Of a stretch of 60,930 nucleotides of DNA, positions 16,824 to 25,683 are shown piece by piece. Below the pieces are notes generated by a model that did no database searches, was not told the DNA's origin, and saw only the letters and a program-made list of their open reading frames with translations. The stretch covers positions 1 through 60,930 of the forward strand of contig JAJECF010000007.1 of the NCBI GenBank assembly GCA_022822125.1, written 5' to 3'. This stretch comes from Alphaproteobacteria bacterium. Its GTDB lineage: Bacteria; Pseudomonadota; Alphaproteobacteria; Bin95. A program made the translations under genes and the position numbers. Every line of letters begins with the position of its first letter. Positions within the stretch are counted from its first letter, which is position 1.

Positions 16824-17348
16824 ATGCAGATACTCGATCCCTCGCATGAGGAAGGGGCGGCAGGCTTTGCGCCGGCGGCCCGTCTGGCGGCGCTGGAGGG
16901 CGCCACCGTCGGGGTGATCTCCAACGGCAAGGAGGGCACCAAGGGCTTCTTCTCCGCTTTCGAGCAGGTGCTCACGGAGCGGTACGGCGTCGGCGAGGTC
17001 GTGCTTCGCACCAAGTCGAACTACAGCGCGCCGGCCGACAAGGGCCTGCTGGAGGAAGCGAAGAATTGGGACGCGCTCGTCGCCGGCATCGGCGATTGAG
17101 GCAGCTGCTCGTCGTGCAGTTTGCATGACGCGGTTGCAGGAGAGCGCGTCGGCGTGCCGTCCGCCGGCATCATGACGGAAACCTTTGTGAGCGCGGCGGA
17201 GCTGATGGCGCGCGTGCTGGGCGCGGAGGGCTACCCCTTCGCCGTCATCGAACACCCGATCAGCAGCGCCGACGGGGCGGCGCTCGCCGCCCGCGCGGAA
17301 CGCGCCGCCGCCGACTGCGCCCGGCTGCTTACGGGCGCGGAGGGATAG
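16824..17348 (+). CDS. UGSC family selenoprotein (in-frame UGA read as selenocysteine)
   Basis: A 91-codon frame beginning MQILDPSHEEGAAG is interrupted by TGA at 17097-17099. The same frame continues without further stops to TAG at 17346, giving 174 residues. Directly after the TGA stand GGC AGC TGC, so the site reads Sec92-Gly-Ser-Cys95, the diagnostic motif of UGSC selenoproteins, with a further Cys98. Residues before (ISNGKEGTKGFF, SNYSAPADKG) and after (GVPSAGIMTETFVSAAEL) form one continuous alpha/beta protein. A hairpin follows the TGA at once. The function of the family is not established; the Sec/Cys pair suggests a redox or electrophile-handling active site. GAGGTGAGG precedes the ATG. 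Ordinary gene calling would split it in two. Confidence 0.9.
17100..17124 (+). promoter_or_regulatory. Candidate bacterial SECIS hairpin after the UGA
   Basis: Immediately 3' of the in-frame TGA, bases 17105-17108 (CTGC) pair with 17116-17119 (GCAG), leaving the loop TCGTCGT with GU steps. An outer GCA/TGC stem (17101-17103 with 17122-17124) adds three pairs. Bacterial SECIS elements lie in this position within the coding region and carry a GU in the apical loop for SelB. Structure is judged by eye only. Confidence 0.5.
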
Positions 17349-17418
17349 CGCCGCCTCGTCCGGGGGGCCTGTCCGGACCTGTCGTCGGCGCTCCCGCGGC
17401 GCGCGTTCGGGCTTGCCC

Positions 17419-18339
17419 TCAGAGCCCTGCCTGCTCCTTGCAGTAGCGGGCGATGTCGGCATGGGTTGCGAACCAGACATCCGGCTTTGTGCGGATATGC
17501 TGCACCAGTTCGTCCAGCACCTGGATGCGCGACCGGTGGCCGATGAAATGCGGGTGCATGGTCAGCAGGAACAGGCCCTCCTCCTCATAAGCGCCGTCGA
17601 ATTCCCGCTTGAACACCTCCAGCACGCCGCCCGGCGGCGTATAGGGGCGCAGGCCCGAGAAGCGGTCCATCGACCAGTAGGGCGCGTCGTCGCGGATCCA
17701 CTCCACGGGAAGCTCCACCACGCCGGTCGGTTCATTGTCCTCCAGCAGCTCATAAGGCTCGTCATCGGCCATGAGCGAGGAGTCGTAAAGAAGGCCCATC
17801 TCCCGCGTGATCGCGAGCGTGTGCTCCGAGAAATCCCATGACGGCGTGCGGATGCCGATCGGGCGGACGCCGCAGATCTCCTCCAGCTTGTCGGCGGCGC
17901 GCATTTGCAGGTCACGCTCGACATCGGGGGGAAGCGCGGAGTTGAGCTCGTGAATCCAGGAGTGGATGCCGATCTCGTGTCCTTCCGCAATTATCCGGCG
18001 CTGCTCTTCGGGATGCAGCATGGCGATCACGGCGGGCACGAAGAAGGTCGCCGGCGCGCCGTAACGCTCCAGCAGCTTCAGGATCCGGGGCACGCCGGCG
18101 CGCGCGCCGTATTGCCCCTGGCTCAGCTTGCCGGGCGAACCCTGGGCCCAGCGCAGGGTCTGGGTTTCGTGGTCCGAATCGAAGGAGAGCGCGACGGCGC
18201 AGCGCGCCCCGCCGGGCCATGACGCGGGCTTGAGCGACCGCCCGGCCCGGACCTTCTCGACGATCGGCCGCCAGTCGGCCTCCTCCCATTTCCAGGCTTC
18301 GGGCTGGTCCGGCACGCCGGTGCCCCTGTGCTTGCTCAT
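17419..18339 (-). CDS. Polysaccharide deacetylase family protein
   Basis: The 306-residue protein has the NodB-homology carbohydrate esterase 4 fold: a metal and catalytic aspartate in ALSFDSDHETQT, the H-x-x-x-H motif in IGIHSWIHELNS, the RTPSWDFS segment, and a late TMHPHFIGHRSR. There is no signal peptide, so it is probably cytoplasmic. This subgroup often acts on small amides (allantoinase PuuE-like) or unknown N-acyl substrates rather than on cell-wall glycans. The ATG at 18339 is preceded by AAGGAG at 9 bases, so the upstream in-frame extension is dropped. The gene faces the selenoprotein gene tail to tail. Confidence 0.87.
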   Translation of the reverse strand: MSKHRGTGVPDQPEAWKWEEADWRPIVEKVRAGRSLKPASWPGGARCAVALSFDSDHETQTLRWAQGSPGKLSQGQYGARAGVPRILKLLERYGAPATFFVPAVIAMLHPEEQRRIIAEGHEIGIHSWIHELNSALPPDVERDLQMRAADKLEEICGVRPIGIRTPSWDFSEHTLAITREMGLLYDSSLMADDEPYELLEDNEPTGVVELPVEWIRDDAPYWSMDRFSGLRPYTPPGGVLEVFKREFDGAYEEEGLFLLTMHPHFIGHRSRIQVLDELVQHIRTKPDVWFATHADIARYCKEQAGL

Positions 18340-18405
18340 GGCCTTTGTCTCCTTGCCTCTCCGGTTCGCGCCGCGGCCTGCGCAGCATAGCACCGGACGG
18401 CGGTT

Positions 18406-19290
18406 TCATGCCCGGTCGCGCAGCGTCCGGCGGCGCAGGACCGTCTGCATCCAGACAATGCCGCCCAATACCATGACGGCGCCGCACCATTGCCAGAGGC
18501 CGAGCCGTTCGTCGTAAAGCGCCCAGGCGGCGAAGATGCTGGTCAGCGGCTGGAGATTGTTCAGCATCGAGGTGCTCTCCGCCCCGGCAAGGCGCACGGC
18601 GGCGTAGTAGAGCGGGATCGACGAGACCTGGCAGGCGATCACGGTGAGGCAGGCGATCCATCCTGTCGGGGTCACGGGCAGCCGCGCGTCTCCGGAGAAG
18701 AGGCCGACCGGCACCAGGATCGCCGCCGCGACCGCCGAGAACCAGAACATGACCGGCAGCGGGTCGGCATGCGCCATGCCGCGCGCGAGCCAGAGCACGC
18801 TGACCGCGCAGGCCATGCCCGCCGAGACGCCGAGAAACACGCCGAGCGGATCGAGGCTGTCGAAGCCGATGCCGAGCGCGAGCCCGACCCCGGCGAAGGC
18901 GAGCGCCAGCGCGCCCATGACGGCCGCGCTCGGCCAGCGCCGGTCGAGGGCGGCGGAGAGCGCGCCCACCAGCGGCGGATAGACGAAGAAACAGAGCGCG
19001 GCGAGACCGACCGGAATGGTCTCCACCGCCGCGATATTGCCGTAGAACATATGCGCGGCCAGCACGCCGAGGCCGAGGCAGGAGAGCATGTCGCGCCGCG
19101 GCAGGCGCAGGCTGCGCCGGCTCGCCCAGCAGATGAGCCCGAGCATCGACGCCAGCGCGACGGCGCGCACGGGAGAGATTGCAAGCGGCGTGGCGCCGCC
19201 CTCATAGGCGCCGCGCGCGGCCGCAATCGCGAGGCCGAGACCGAGCGACGATGCGACGGCGAACAGATATCCCCGCCGGACGGGGGTCAT
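18406..19290 (-). CDS. DMT superfamily (EamA) transporter
   Basis: The 294-residue protein is almost entirely hydrophobic, with about ten predicted membrane helices arranged as two EamA repeats. Family marks include ARGAYEGGATPLAISPVRAV in the first repeat and LAGAESTSMLNNLQPLTSIF in the second. EamA proteins export or exchange small metabolites across the inner membrane; the substrate is unknown. It is divergent from pepF, with 71 bases between the starts, and lies 66 bases upstream of the polysaccharide deacetylase gene on the same strand. Confidence 0.88.
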   Translation of the reverse strand: MTPVRRGYLFAVASSLGLGLAIAAARGAYEGGATPLAISPVRAVALASMLGLICWASRRSLRLPRRDMLSCLGLGVLAAHMFYGNIAAVETIPVGLAALCFFVYPPLVGALSAALDRRWPSAAVMGALALAFAGVGLALGIGFDSLDPLGVFLGVSAGMACAVSVLWLARGMAHADPLPVMFWFSAVAAAILVPVGLFSGDARLPVTPTGWIACLTVIACQVSSIPLYYAAVRLAGAESTSMLNNLQPLTSIFAAWALYDERLGLWQWCGAVMVLGGIVWMQTVLRRRTLRDRA

Positions 19291-19361
19291 CCGCCGGACC
19301 CGCTATCCGCATTCATGCCGCGCCCCTGTATGATGACCCGCCCGTGGGACAAGGTTTAGCA

Positions 19362-21140
19362 ATGCCCGATACCGAGCGCGAGAGCGCCACCCTGCCGGTC
19401 TGGGACCTGACCGACCTCTACAGCGCGCCCGACGGACCCGATGTCGCCCGCGACCTCGATACCGCCGATGCCGAAGCCCGCGCCATAGAGACGCGCTGGA
19501 AAGGCCGGCTGGCTGCGCTCGACGGCGAGGAGCTTGCCGACGCGGTGGAGGCTTACGAGCGCCTCCATGAACGACTGGCCAGGCTGCTCAGCTATGCCGG
19601 CCTCCTGCGCGCCGGCGACATGGCGTCTGCGGAGATCGGACGGTTCCACCAGTCCATCCAGGAACGCTTCGCCGCCATCGCCGCGCATACGGTGTTCTTC
19701 CAGCTCGAGCTCAATGCCATGGACGAGGCCGAACTCGCGCGCCGGCTGGAAGAGAGCGCACGCCTCCGCCGCTACCGCCCCTGGCTGGAGCAGAGCCGCG
19801 CCTTCCGCCCGCACCAGCTTGCCGAGGACATGGAGCGCCTGCTTCTCGACCGCGACGTGGCGGGCTCCTCCGCCTGGGTGCGGCTTTTCGACGAAACGCT
19901 TGCCGCGCTGCGCTTTCCGTTCCGCGACCGGCGGCTGACCCTTGAGGAGGCGCTCGACCGGCTCTCCCACGCGGACGCCGGCGCGCGCCGGGCCGCGGCG
20001 GCGTCGATCTCCGGCGTGCTGGGCGAGAATGGCCGGCTGTTCGCGCATATTCTGAACACGCTCATCAAGGACAAGGAGATCGACGACCGCTGGCGCGGTT
20101 TCGGGCGCTCCGTCTCGGCGCGCAACCTGCAGAACCGGGTCGAGGACGAGGTGGTCGAGGCGCTGGTCGCGGCGGTCAAACGCGCTTATCCGGGCCTCTC
20201 CCACCGCTATTACCGCCTGAAGGCCGGGTGGCTCGGCTCGGAAAGGCTCGCCTGGTGGGACCGCAATGCGCCATTACCGGAGGCCGACAGGCGCGAATTC
20301 TCATGGGGCCAGGCGCAGCGCCTCGTGCTTGAGGCCTATGCCGCCTTTTCACCTCGCATGGCGACGCTCGCCGGGCGCTTCTTCGACAATGCGTGGATCG
20401 ACGCGCCGCCGCGACCGGGCAAGGCGCCCGGCGCATTTTCGCACTCGACCGTGCCGGGCGCGCATCCCTATGTGCTGCTCAACTACCAGGGCCGGGCGCG
20501 GGATGTGGCGACGCTTGCGCATGAGCTCGGCCACGGCGTCCACCAGTCGCTGGCGGCGGCGCAGGGTTATTTCCTCGCCTCGACGCCGCTCACGCTTGCC
20601 GAGACGGCCTCGGTCTTCGGCGAAATGCTGACTTTCCGGGCCATGCTGAAGACGGCCCCGCCAGCAGGCCGCCGCGCATTGCTGGCCGGCAAGGTCGAGG
20701 ACATGCTGAACACCGTGGTGCGCCAGATCGCCTTCTACGAATTCGAGCGCAGGCTCCACGAGGCGCGCGCCGGCGGCGAGCTGACGGTGGACGAGATCGG
20801 CGACATCTGGATGGAGACGCAGCGCGAGAGCCTGGGCGACGCCTTCGCATTCGACGACTCCTACCGCGCGATGTGGGCCTATATCGGCCACTTCATCCAC
20901 GCGCCCTTCTATGTTTATGCCTATGCCTTCGGCGACTGTCTCGTGAATGCGCTCTACGCGGCCTATGAGGACGGAAGCGAGGGGTTCGAGGCAAAATATA
21001 TGGACATGCTCGCCGCGGGCGGCTCGAAGCATCACGGCGAGTTGCTGGCGCCCTTCGGCCTCGACGCCCGCGACCCGGCCTTCTGGGACCGCGGGCTGGC
21101 GCGCATCGCCGGCTTCGTGGACGAACTGGAAGCCGGATGA
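19362..21140 (+). CDS. pepF: M3 family oligoendopeptidase F
   Basis: The 592-residue protein has the zinc motif HELGHGVHQ at residues 387-395, with the third ligand glutamate expected in LTLAETASVFGEML. It has the length of the PepF/M3B branch and a family-like opening (LPVWDLTDLYSAPDGPDV). It hydrolyses peptides of about 7-17 residues in the cytoplasm. The ATG at 19362 gives the normal N-terminus; a longer frame reaches into the divergent EamA gene. The ABC1 kinase gene overlaps its stop by four bases (ATGA), so translation of the two is coupled. Confidence 0.93.
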   Translation: MPDTERESATLPVWDLTDLYSAPDGPDVARDLDTADAEARAIETRWKGRLAALDGEELADAVEAYERLHERLARLLSYAGLLRAGDMASAEIGRFHQSIQERFAAIAAHTVFFQLELNAMDEAELARRLEESARLRRYRPWLEQSRAFRPHQLAEDMERLLLDRDVAGSSAWVRLFDETLAALRFPFRDRRLTLEEALDRLSHADAGARRAAAASISGVLGENGRLFAHILNTLIKDKEIDDRWRGFGRSVSARNLQNRVEDEVVEALVAAVKRAYPGLSHRYYRLKAGWLGSERLAWWDRNAPLPEADRREFSWGQAQRLVLEAYAAFSPRMATLAGRFFDNAWIDAPPRPGKAPGAFSHSTVPGAHPYVLLNYQGRARDVATLAHELGHGVHQSLAAAQGYFLASTPLTLAETASVFGEMLTFRAMLKTAPPAGRRALLAGKVEDMLNTVVRQIAFYEFERRLHEARAGGELTVDEIGDIWMETQRESLGDAFAFDDSYRAMWAYIGHFIHAPFYVYAYAFGDCLVNALYAAYEDGSEGFEAKYMDMLAAGGSKHHGELLAPFGLDARDPAFWDRGLARIAGFVDELEAG

Positions 21141-22471
21141 GTGACGACGAGGGCGGCCTCGGCGGTCAGTTGCGCCGCTATGCGCGGGTCGGCGGCGCGG
21201 TCGGCGGCCTGGCGGCGAATTATGCCGGCCGGCGGCTTCTCGGGCGCAGGATTGAGCATGACGCCCATGCGCGCGAGCTTGCGGCGGCGGTCGGCGGCCT
21301 GAAGGGTCCGCTGATGAAGGTGGCGCAGATACTCGCCACCATCCCCGATGCGCTTCCCTCCGCCTATGCCGAGGAATTGCGGCAATTGCAGGCGGACGCG
21401 CCATCCATGGGCTGGCCCTTCGTGCGCCGGCGGATGGCGGGCGAGCTGGGCCCAGACTGGCGGGAGCGCTTCCGGGATTTCGAGCGCAGTGCAGCCCATG
21501 CGGCCTCGCTCGGCCAGGTCCATCGCGCGACCGCGCCCGACGGCGCGCGGCTTGCCTGCAAGCTGCAATATCCCGACATGGCGGCGGCGGTGGAGGCGGA
21601 TCTCCGGCAGCTTCGCCTGGTGTTGTCCCTCTATGAGCGCCGCGACCCGTCGGTGCGCACGGAGAGCATTTTCCAGGAGCTGTCGGACCGGCTCAGGGAG
21701 GAGCTCGACTATCGCCGCGAGGCGAAGCATCTGCGCCTCTACGGCGCCATGCTGGCGGGCGAGCCGGATGTGACCGTGCCGGAGCCGGCCGACGCGCTTT
21801 CGACCGAGCGGCTGCTGACCATGACCTGGGTGGACGGGCGCTCGCTGCTGGAGGCGGCGGACCTGCCCGTGGAGGCGCGCAACCGGCTGGCGGAGACCAT
21901 GTTCCGCGCCTGGTATGTGCCCTTTTACGACTATGGCGTCATCCACGGCGACCCGCATCTCGGCAACTACTCGATGCGGGAGGATTTCGGCATCAACCTC
22001 CTGGATTTCGGCTGCATCCGGATCTTCCCGCCATCCTTCGTGAAGGGCGTGATCGACCTTTACCGGGCGCTCCGGGACGGCGACGAGGCGCTGGCGGTCT
22101 CGGCTTACGAAAGCTGGGGCTTCGAGAACCCGTCGCGCGAGCTTGTGGAGGTGCTGAACATCTGGGCGGAATTTCTCTACGCGCCGCTGCTGCAGGACCG
22201 CGTGCAGCGCATACAGGAAAGCGAAAGCGGCCTTTACGGCGCGACTGTCGCCGCGCGGGTGCATCGCGAACTGAGGCGGGTCGGCGGAGTGCGCCCGCCG
22301 CGCGAATTCGTGCTTATGGACCGCGCCGCCATCGGCCTCGGCTCGGTCTTCATGCGCCTGCGCGCGGAGGTGAACTGGCACCGCCTCTTCCACGGCCTCA
22401 TCGACGGCTTCGACGTGGACGCCCTGGCGGCCCGCCAGTCCGCAGCCCTGGAGGCGGCGGGGCTGGTATAG
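21137..22471 (+). CDS. ABC1/UbiB (AarF) family atypical kinase
   Basis: The 444-residue protein has the ABC1 kinase marks: an alanine-rich loop AAHAASLGQVHRA, the lysine in LACKLQYPDM, the catalytic HGDPHLGNY and the metal-binding LLDFGCIRIF. The family's inhibitory KxGQ motif appears here as MKVAQILAT, with alanine instead of glycine. Members support ubiquinone synthesis or membrane lipid homeostasis. No C-terminal membrane helix like that of UbiB is evident, and no other ubiquinone gene is near, so I do not call it ubiB. It starts inside the stop of pepF (ATGA overlap). Confidence 0.88.
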   Translation: MSDDEGGLGGQLRRYARVGGAVGGLAANYAGRRLLGRRIEHDAHARELAAAVGGLKGPLMKVAQILATIPDALPSAYAEELRQLQADAPSMGWPFVRRRMAGELGPDWRERFRDFERSAAHAASLGQVHRATAPDGARLACKLQYPDMAAAVEADLRQLRLVLSLYERRDPSVRTESIFQELSDRLREELDYRREAKHLRLYGAMLAGEPDVTVPEPADALSTERLLTMTWVDGRSLLEAADLPVEARNRLAETMFRAWYVPFYDYGVIHGDPHLGNYSMREDFGINLLDFGCIRIFPPSFVKGVIDLYRALRDGDEALAVSAYESWGFENPSRELVEVLNIWAEFLYAPLLQDRVQRIQESESGLYGATVAARVHRELRRVGGVRPPREFVLMDRAAIGLGSVFMRLRAEVNWHRLFHGLIDGFDVDALAARQSAALEAAGLV

Positions 22472-22681
22472 GCTCCGGCGGGCCCGGCTGTCCCCGGACG
22501 GCGCGGGGCGGCTGCGACATTTTTGCTTGCGGCGCAGCCGGTATCCATTGCAGGCTTGCATGCGAGTCGCCGCATCTTCGTGCTCCGAAAGCACGGAGGG
22601 AGCGCGCTAACTGTCCCTGCCGGCGGACTGGCGGGGCGTCAGAGAGAGGACTTCGCGCAACAGCGAAAGGGAGACGACGCC

Positions 22682-24316
22682 ATGGCAGAGAGCAGACCTG
22701 ACGGACTCGTGGCGGAAACCGGCCTGATGAAGGGCCTGCACAGCGGCATGGGATTCGCGGCGAAAGGCATGGTGGCCGCCTTCGTTGTGTTTACGGTCCT
22801 GAATGTCGAATTCGCCAACAGCGTTTACACGGCGATCCGCGGATGGGTCGAGGCGTCGCTGGCCTGGTATTACATCCTCATCGTCGTCGTGCTGGTGTTC
22901 GTCTGCCTCTACCTGATGTGCTCGCGGCACGGGTCGGTCCGCCTCGGAGACGATGATTCGAGGCCGGAGTTCAGCAATTTCTCATGGTTCGCCATGCTGT
23001 TCTCCGCCGGCGTCGGCATCGGCATCCTGTTCTTCGGCGTGGCGGAGCCGGTCTTCTATTTCGATAATTCCGGCGCGTTCGGCTATCCGAACAATCCCCA
23101 CGCGGATGTTGCCGGCGTAACCGACATGGATATGAACCGCGCTGTTCACGCCATGCGCGTCACCTATTTCCACTGGGGATTCCACGGCTGGGCGGTCTAT
23201 GTGATCGTCGGGCTTTGCCTCGCCTATTTCGGCTTCCGCAAGAAGCTGCCGCTGACGCTGCGCTCGGCGCTCTACCCGATCATCGGCGACAAGATCTACG
23301 GGCCCATCGGGCATGGCGTGGACCTGCTTGCGGTGTTCGGGACGGTCTTCGGCGTCGCCACCTCGCTCGGCCTCGGCGTGACCCAGATGGCGACCGGCAT
23401 GAACGTGTTGTTCGGCGTGGATCCCGGCATCACGACGCAGTTGATCCTGATCGTGATTATCTCGATCATCGCGACGTTCTCGGCGGTATCCGGCGTCGGC
23501 AACGGCATCCGCATCATCTCGGAGTGGAATATCTGGCTCTCCGTGGTGCTGCTGGCCTTCTTCCTGTTCTTCGGGCCGTTCAAATGGCTGATGGGGTTCT
23601 TCGTGACGTCCATCGGCGACTATCTCTGGAACGTGATCCCGATGGGCTTCTGGACCGCCGGCACGGAGAAGGAAATCGGCTGGCAGGGCGGCTGGACGAT
23701 CTTCTACTGGGGCTGGTGGATTTCCTGGGCGCCGTTTGTCGGCATGTTCATCGCCCGCATCAGCCGCGGCCGCACGATCCGCCAGTTCATGGTGGGCGTG
23801 TTATTCGTGCCGACCTCCATCGCCTTCTTCTGGCTGTGCATGTTCGGCGGCAACGCCATCTACATGGAGCTCATGGCCGAAGGCGGCGTGGGCACGGCCG
23901 GCATCGTCGACCTGGTGCGCGCATGGGATCTGCCCTCGGCGCTTTACGGCACTATCGACCGGCTGACCGAACTCGCCTTCCTGCAATGGATCATGGCGGC
24001 TCTGGCGACCCTGCTGCTGGCGACCTGGTTCATCACCTCGTCGGACTCGGGCACGCTCGTCATCACCACCATGCTCTCCATGGGCGACGACAACCCGCCG
24101 CAGCGCTTCCGCATCGTCTGGGGCCTGGGCGAGGGCTTCGTCGCGGGCGTGCTGCTGCTGGCCGGCGGCCTGAAGGCGCTTCAGACAGCCTCCATCGCCG
24201 CGGCGCTGCCGATCTCGATCATCATGCTGTTCATGACCTACGGCCTGGTGAAGTCGCTGTCGGAGGACAGTTCGGCCGTCTCGATTGAGGGCAAGGCGGA
24301 ACCCGCGCCGGCCTGA
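22682..24316 (+). CDS. BCCT family transporter (betaine/choline/carnitine type)
   Basis: The 544-residue integral membrane protein has twelve predicted helices and the BCCT signature region WGWWISWAPFVGMFIARISR, with the tryptophan-rich substrate site in helix 8. It also has FGVAEPVFYF and TSSDSGTLVITTMLSMG. Such carriers import quaternary ammonium or related zwitterions with sodium or protons for osmoprotection or as carbon and nitrogen source. The ATG at 22682 has AGGGAG 8 bases upstream; the longer frame reaching 22523 lacks a site. A strong hairpin terminator follows the stop. The downstream, opposite gene is an EctD-like dioxygenase, which fits an osmolyte theme. Confidence 0.93.
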   Translation: MAESRPDGLVAETGLMKGLHSGMGFAAKGMVAAFVVFTVLNVEFANSVYTAIRGWVEASLAWYYILIVVVLVFVCLYLMCSRHGSVRLGDDDSRPEFSNFSWFAMLFSAGVGIGILFFGVAEPVFYFDNSGAFGYPNNPHADVAGVTDMDMNRAVHAMRVTYFHWGFHGWAVYVIVGLCLAYFGFRKKLPLTLRSALYPIIGDKIYGPIGHGVDLLAVFGTVFGVATSLGLGVTQMATGMNVLFGVDPGITTQLILIVIISIIATFSAVSGVGNGIRIISEWNIWLSVVLLAFFLFFGPFKWLMGFFVTSIGDYLWNVIPMGFWTAGTEKEIGWQGGWTIFYWGWWISWAPFVGMFIARISRGRTIRQFMVGVLFVPTSIAFFWLCMFGGNAIYMELMAEGGVGTAGIVDLVRAWDLPSALYGTIDRLTELAFLQWIMAALATLLLATWFITSSDSGTLVITTMLSMGDDNPPQRFRIVWGLGEGFVAGVLLLAGGLKALQTASIAAALPISIIMLFMTYGLVKSLSEDSSAVSIEGKAEPAPA

Positions 24317-24332
24317 CCTTTTGAAGCAAGCG

Positions 24333-24370
24333 GGGCGTTGCCGTTTCCGGACGGCAACGCCCTCTTGCGT
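24333..24370 (+). terminator. Rho-independent-type terminator after the BCCT gene
   Basis: A perfect 12-bp stem GGGCGTTGCCGT / ACGGCAACGCCC (24333-24344 with 24351-24362) encloses a 6-base loop and is followed by a short T-containing tail (TCTTGCGTT). It lies 16 bases after the stop. Because it is symmetric it may also end transcription of the opposite gene. Confidence 0.75.
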
Positions 24371-24452
24371 TAAGGCGCCGGGCGCACGCTTCAGGCGGCG
24401 GTCCACTGGCTTGAGGAAGCCTGTCCTGCCGAACCGGCCGGGTCCGGGTTCT

Positions 24453-25238
24453 TTACCCGGCTGCGCCTGCGAGCAGGCAGTTATCGGCGAGCGGCGAGAC
24501 CGGGCTGAGGTCGCGGTGATGCTGGTGCTCCGGCCGATTATGGCGGGTCAGCGCGTTGGAGACCGGGTTGAGGATCAGCGAGAAGATGGTGCGCGGCCAG
24601 GGCGTCATGTTGATGGACGAGCCATGCACCAGCGTGTCGCCGAAGATCAGCGCCGTGCCGGGCGGCCCCTTGGCGGCGACCAGGCCGCCCTCGGCCGCCA
24701 GGCCGGCCACGGTCTTGTTGTCGACCACCCAGAGCGGATAGCTCGTCGTCTCGCCATCCAGCACCGCCGGCGCGGCGCCGCGCTTGTGCGAGCCGCGGAT
24801 GAAGACGATCGGGCCGTTGAACTCCGTCGCCTCGTCGAGCAGCACATGAAGGTTGAGCGCCAGGGGCTCCGGCACGCCGTCCTCGCCGTGATGGGTGGCG
24901 AAGTCGTAGTGCCATTGCCAGACGTCGCCGGAGAACGCCGCCTTGGCATTCACCTTGACCTGCTGGATGTAGAGGTCGTCGCCGAGGATCTGCCGGGCGG
25001 GCTCCACGAGGCGCGGATGGCGGACGAGGCGGGCATAGACCTCGCTGCGCTGGTGCAGGGCCATGGCCGTGCGCACGGCATCGCCCCGCTTCTCCCGGAA
25101 GTTCTCCGGCCGGCGCTCGGCGAACAGGCGCGGTAGCTCCGCCTTCAACACCCCGACCTCGTCGGGCGAGAACAGCGACGGCAGAATGAGGAACCCGTCG
25201 TCCCGGAACTGCGCGATCTGCGTATCCGTCAACTTCAT
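24453..25238 (-). CDS. Phytanoyl-CoA dioxygenase family protein, ectoine hydroxylase (EctD)-like
   Basis: The 261-residue protein is an Fe(II)/2-oxoglutarate dioxygenase with H110-x-D112 in WQWHYDFATHHGEDG, the distal H205 in TLVHGSSINMTPWPR, and the oxoglutarate arginine R216. The stretch WHYDFATHHGEDGVP and the late HGSSINMTPWPR..LNPVSN closely resemble the EctD consensus around the ectoine-binding site. The protein is, however, shorter than typical EctD (about 300) and no ectABC genes are nearby. It could hydroxylate ectoine or a related compatible solute, perhaps one imported by the neighbouring BCCT carrier; that link is inference. It converges with the BCCT gene across a terminator hairpin. 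Confidence 0.82.
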   Translation of the reverse strand: MKLTDTQIAQFRDDGFLILPSLFSPDEVGVLKAELPRLFAERRPENFREKRGDAVRTAMALHQRSEVYARLVRHPRLVEPARQILGDDLYIQQVKVNAKAAFSGDVWQWHYDFATHHGEDGVPEPLALNLHVLLDEATEFNGPIVFIRGSHKRGAAPAVLDGETTSYPLWVVDNKTVAGLAAEGGLVAAKGPPGTALIFGDTLVHGSSINMTPWPRTIFSLILNPVSNALTRHNRPEHQHHRDLSPVSPLADNCLLAGAAG

Positions 25239-25381
25239 GGGGCTTTCCGCGGCCGACGGGCGCCAGCATGCGCCGCAACCGGAAGGTTAAGCCACAATCC
25301 GCTGTCCTGTCACCGTCTTCCTTGCCGCTCGCCGCCAGGTATGCTTGACGTCAACCGTCCGGCGAACCATTCTTGCGCGGG

Positions 25382-25669
25382 ATGATCCTCGGCTATCGAG
25401 ACCGGAATACACAGGCGTTTGCCGAGGGCCGCCGCATCAGGGCCTATGAGGGATTCGAAAGGCAGGCCGCGCGGCGGCTGTCGATCCTGAATGCGGCTCC
25501 ATCCCTTGATACCCTGCGGGCCCTTCGAAGCAACCGCCTTGAGGCACTGAGGGGCGACAGGGCCGGGCAGTACCCCATTCGCATAAATCGGCAGTGGAGG
25601 CTGTGTTTCGAGTGGCCCGACGGTCAGCCGGGACCGCTTAATGTCGAGGTCGTCGATTACCACGAATGA
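25382..25669 (+). CDS. higB: HigB-type toxin of the RelE/ParE superfamily
   Basis: The 95-residue protein has the RelE/ParE fold pattern: a basic helix FERQAARRLSILNAAPSLDT, then LRALRSNRLEALRGDRAGQY and the terminal strands PIRINRQWRLCFEW. This is the standard HigB host-inhibition arrangement, a ribosome-dependent mRNA endonuclease that cuts mRNA on the ribosome. The antitoxin gene follows directly, the toxin-first order typical of higBA. The ATG at 25382 gives the usual family length. Expression is normally repressed by the HigA-HigB complex at its own promoter, which would lie in the 140 bases upstream. Confidence 0.88.
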   Translation: MILGYRDRNTQAFAEGRRIRAYEGFERQAARRLSILNAAPSLDTLRALRSNRLEALRGDRAGQYPIRINRQWRLCFEWPDGQPGPLNVEVVDYHE

Positions 25670-25683
25670 AGGGACGATCGACC

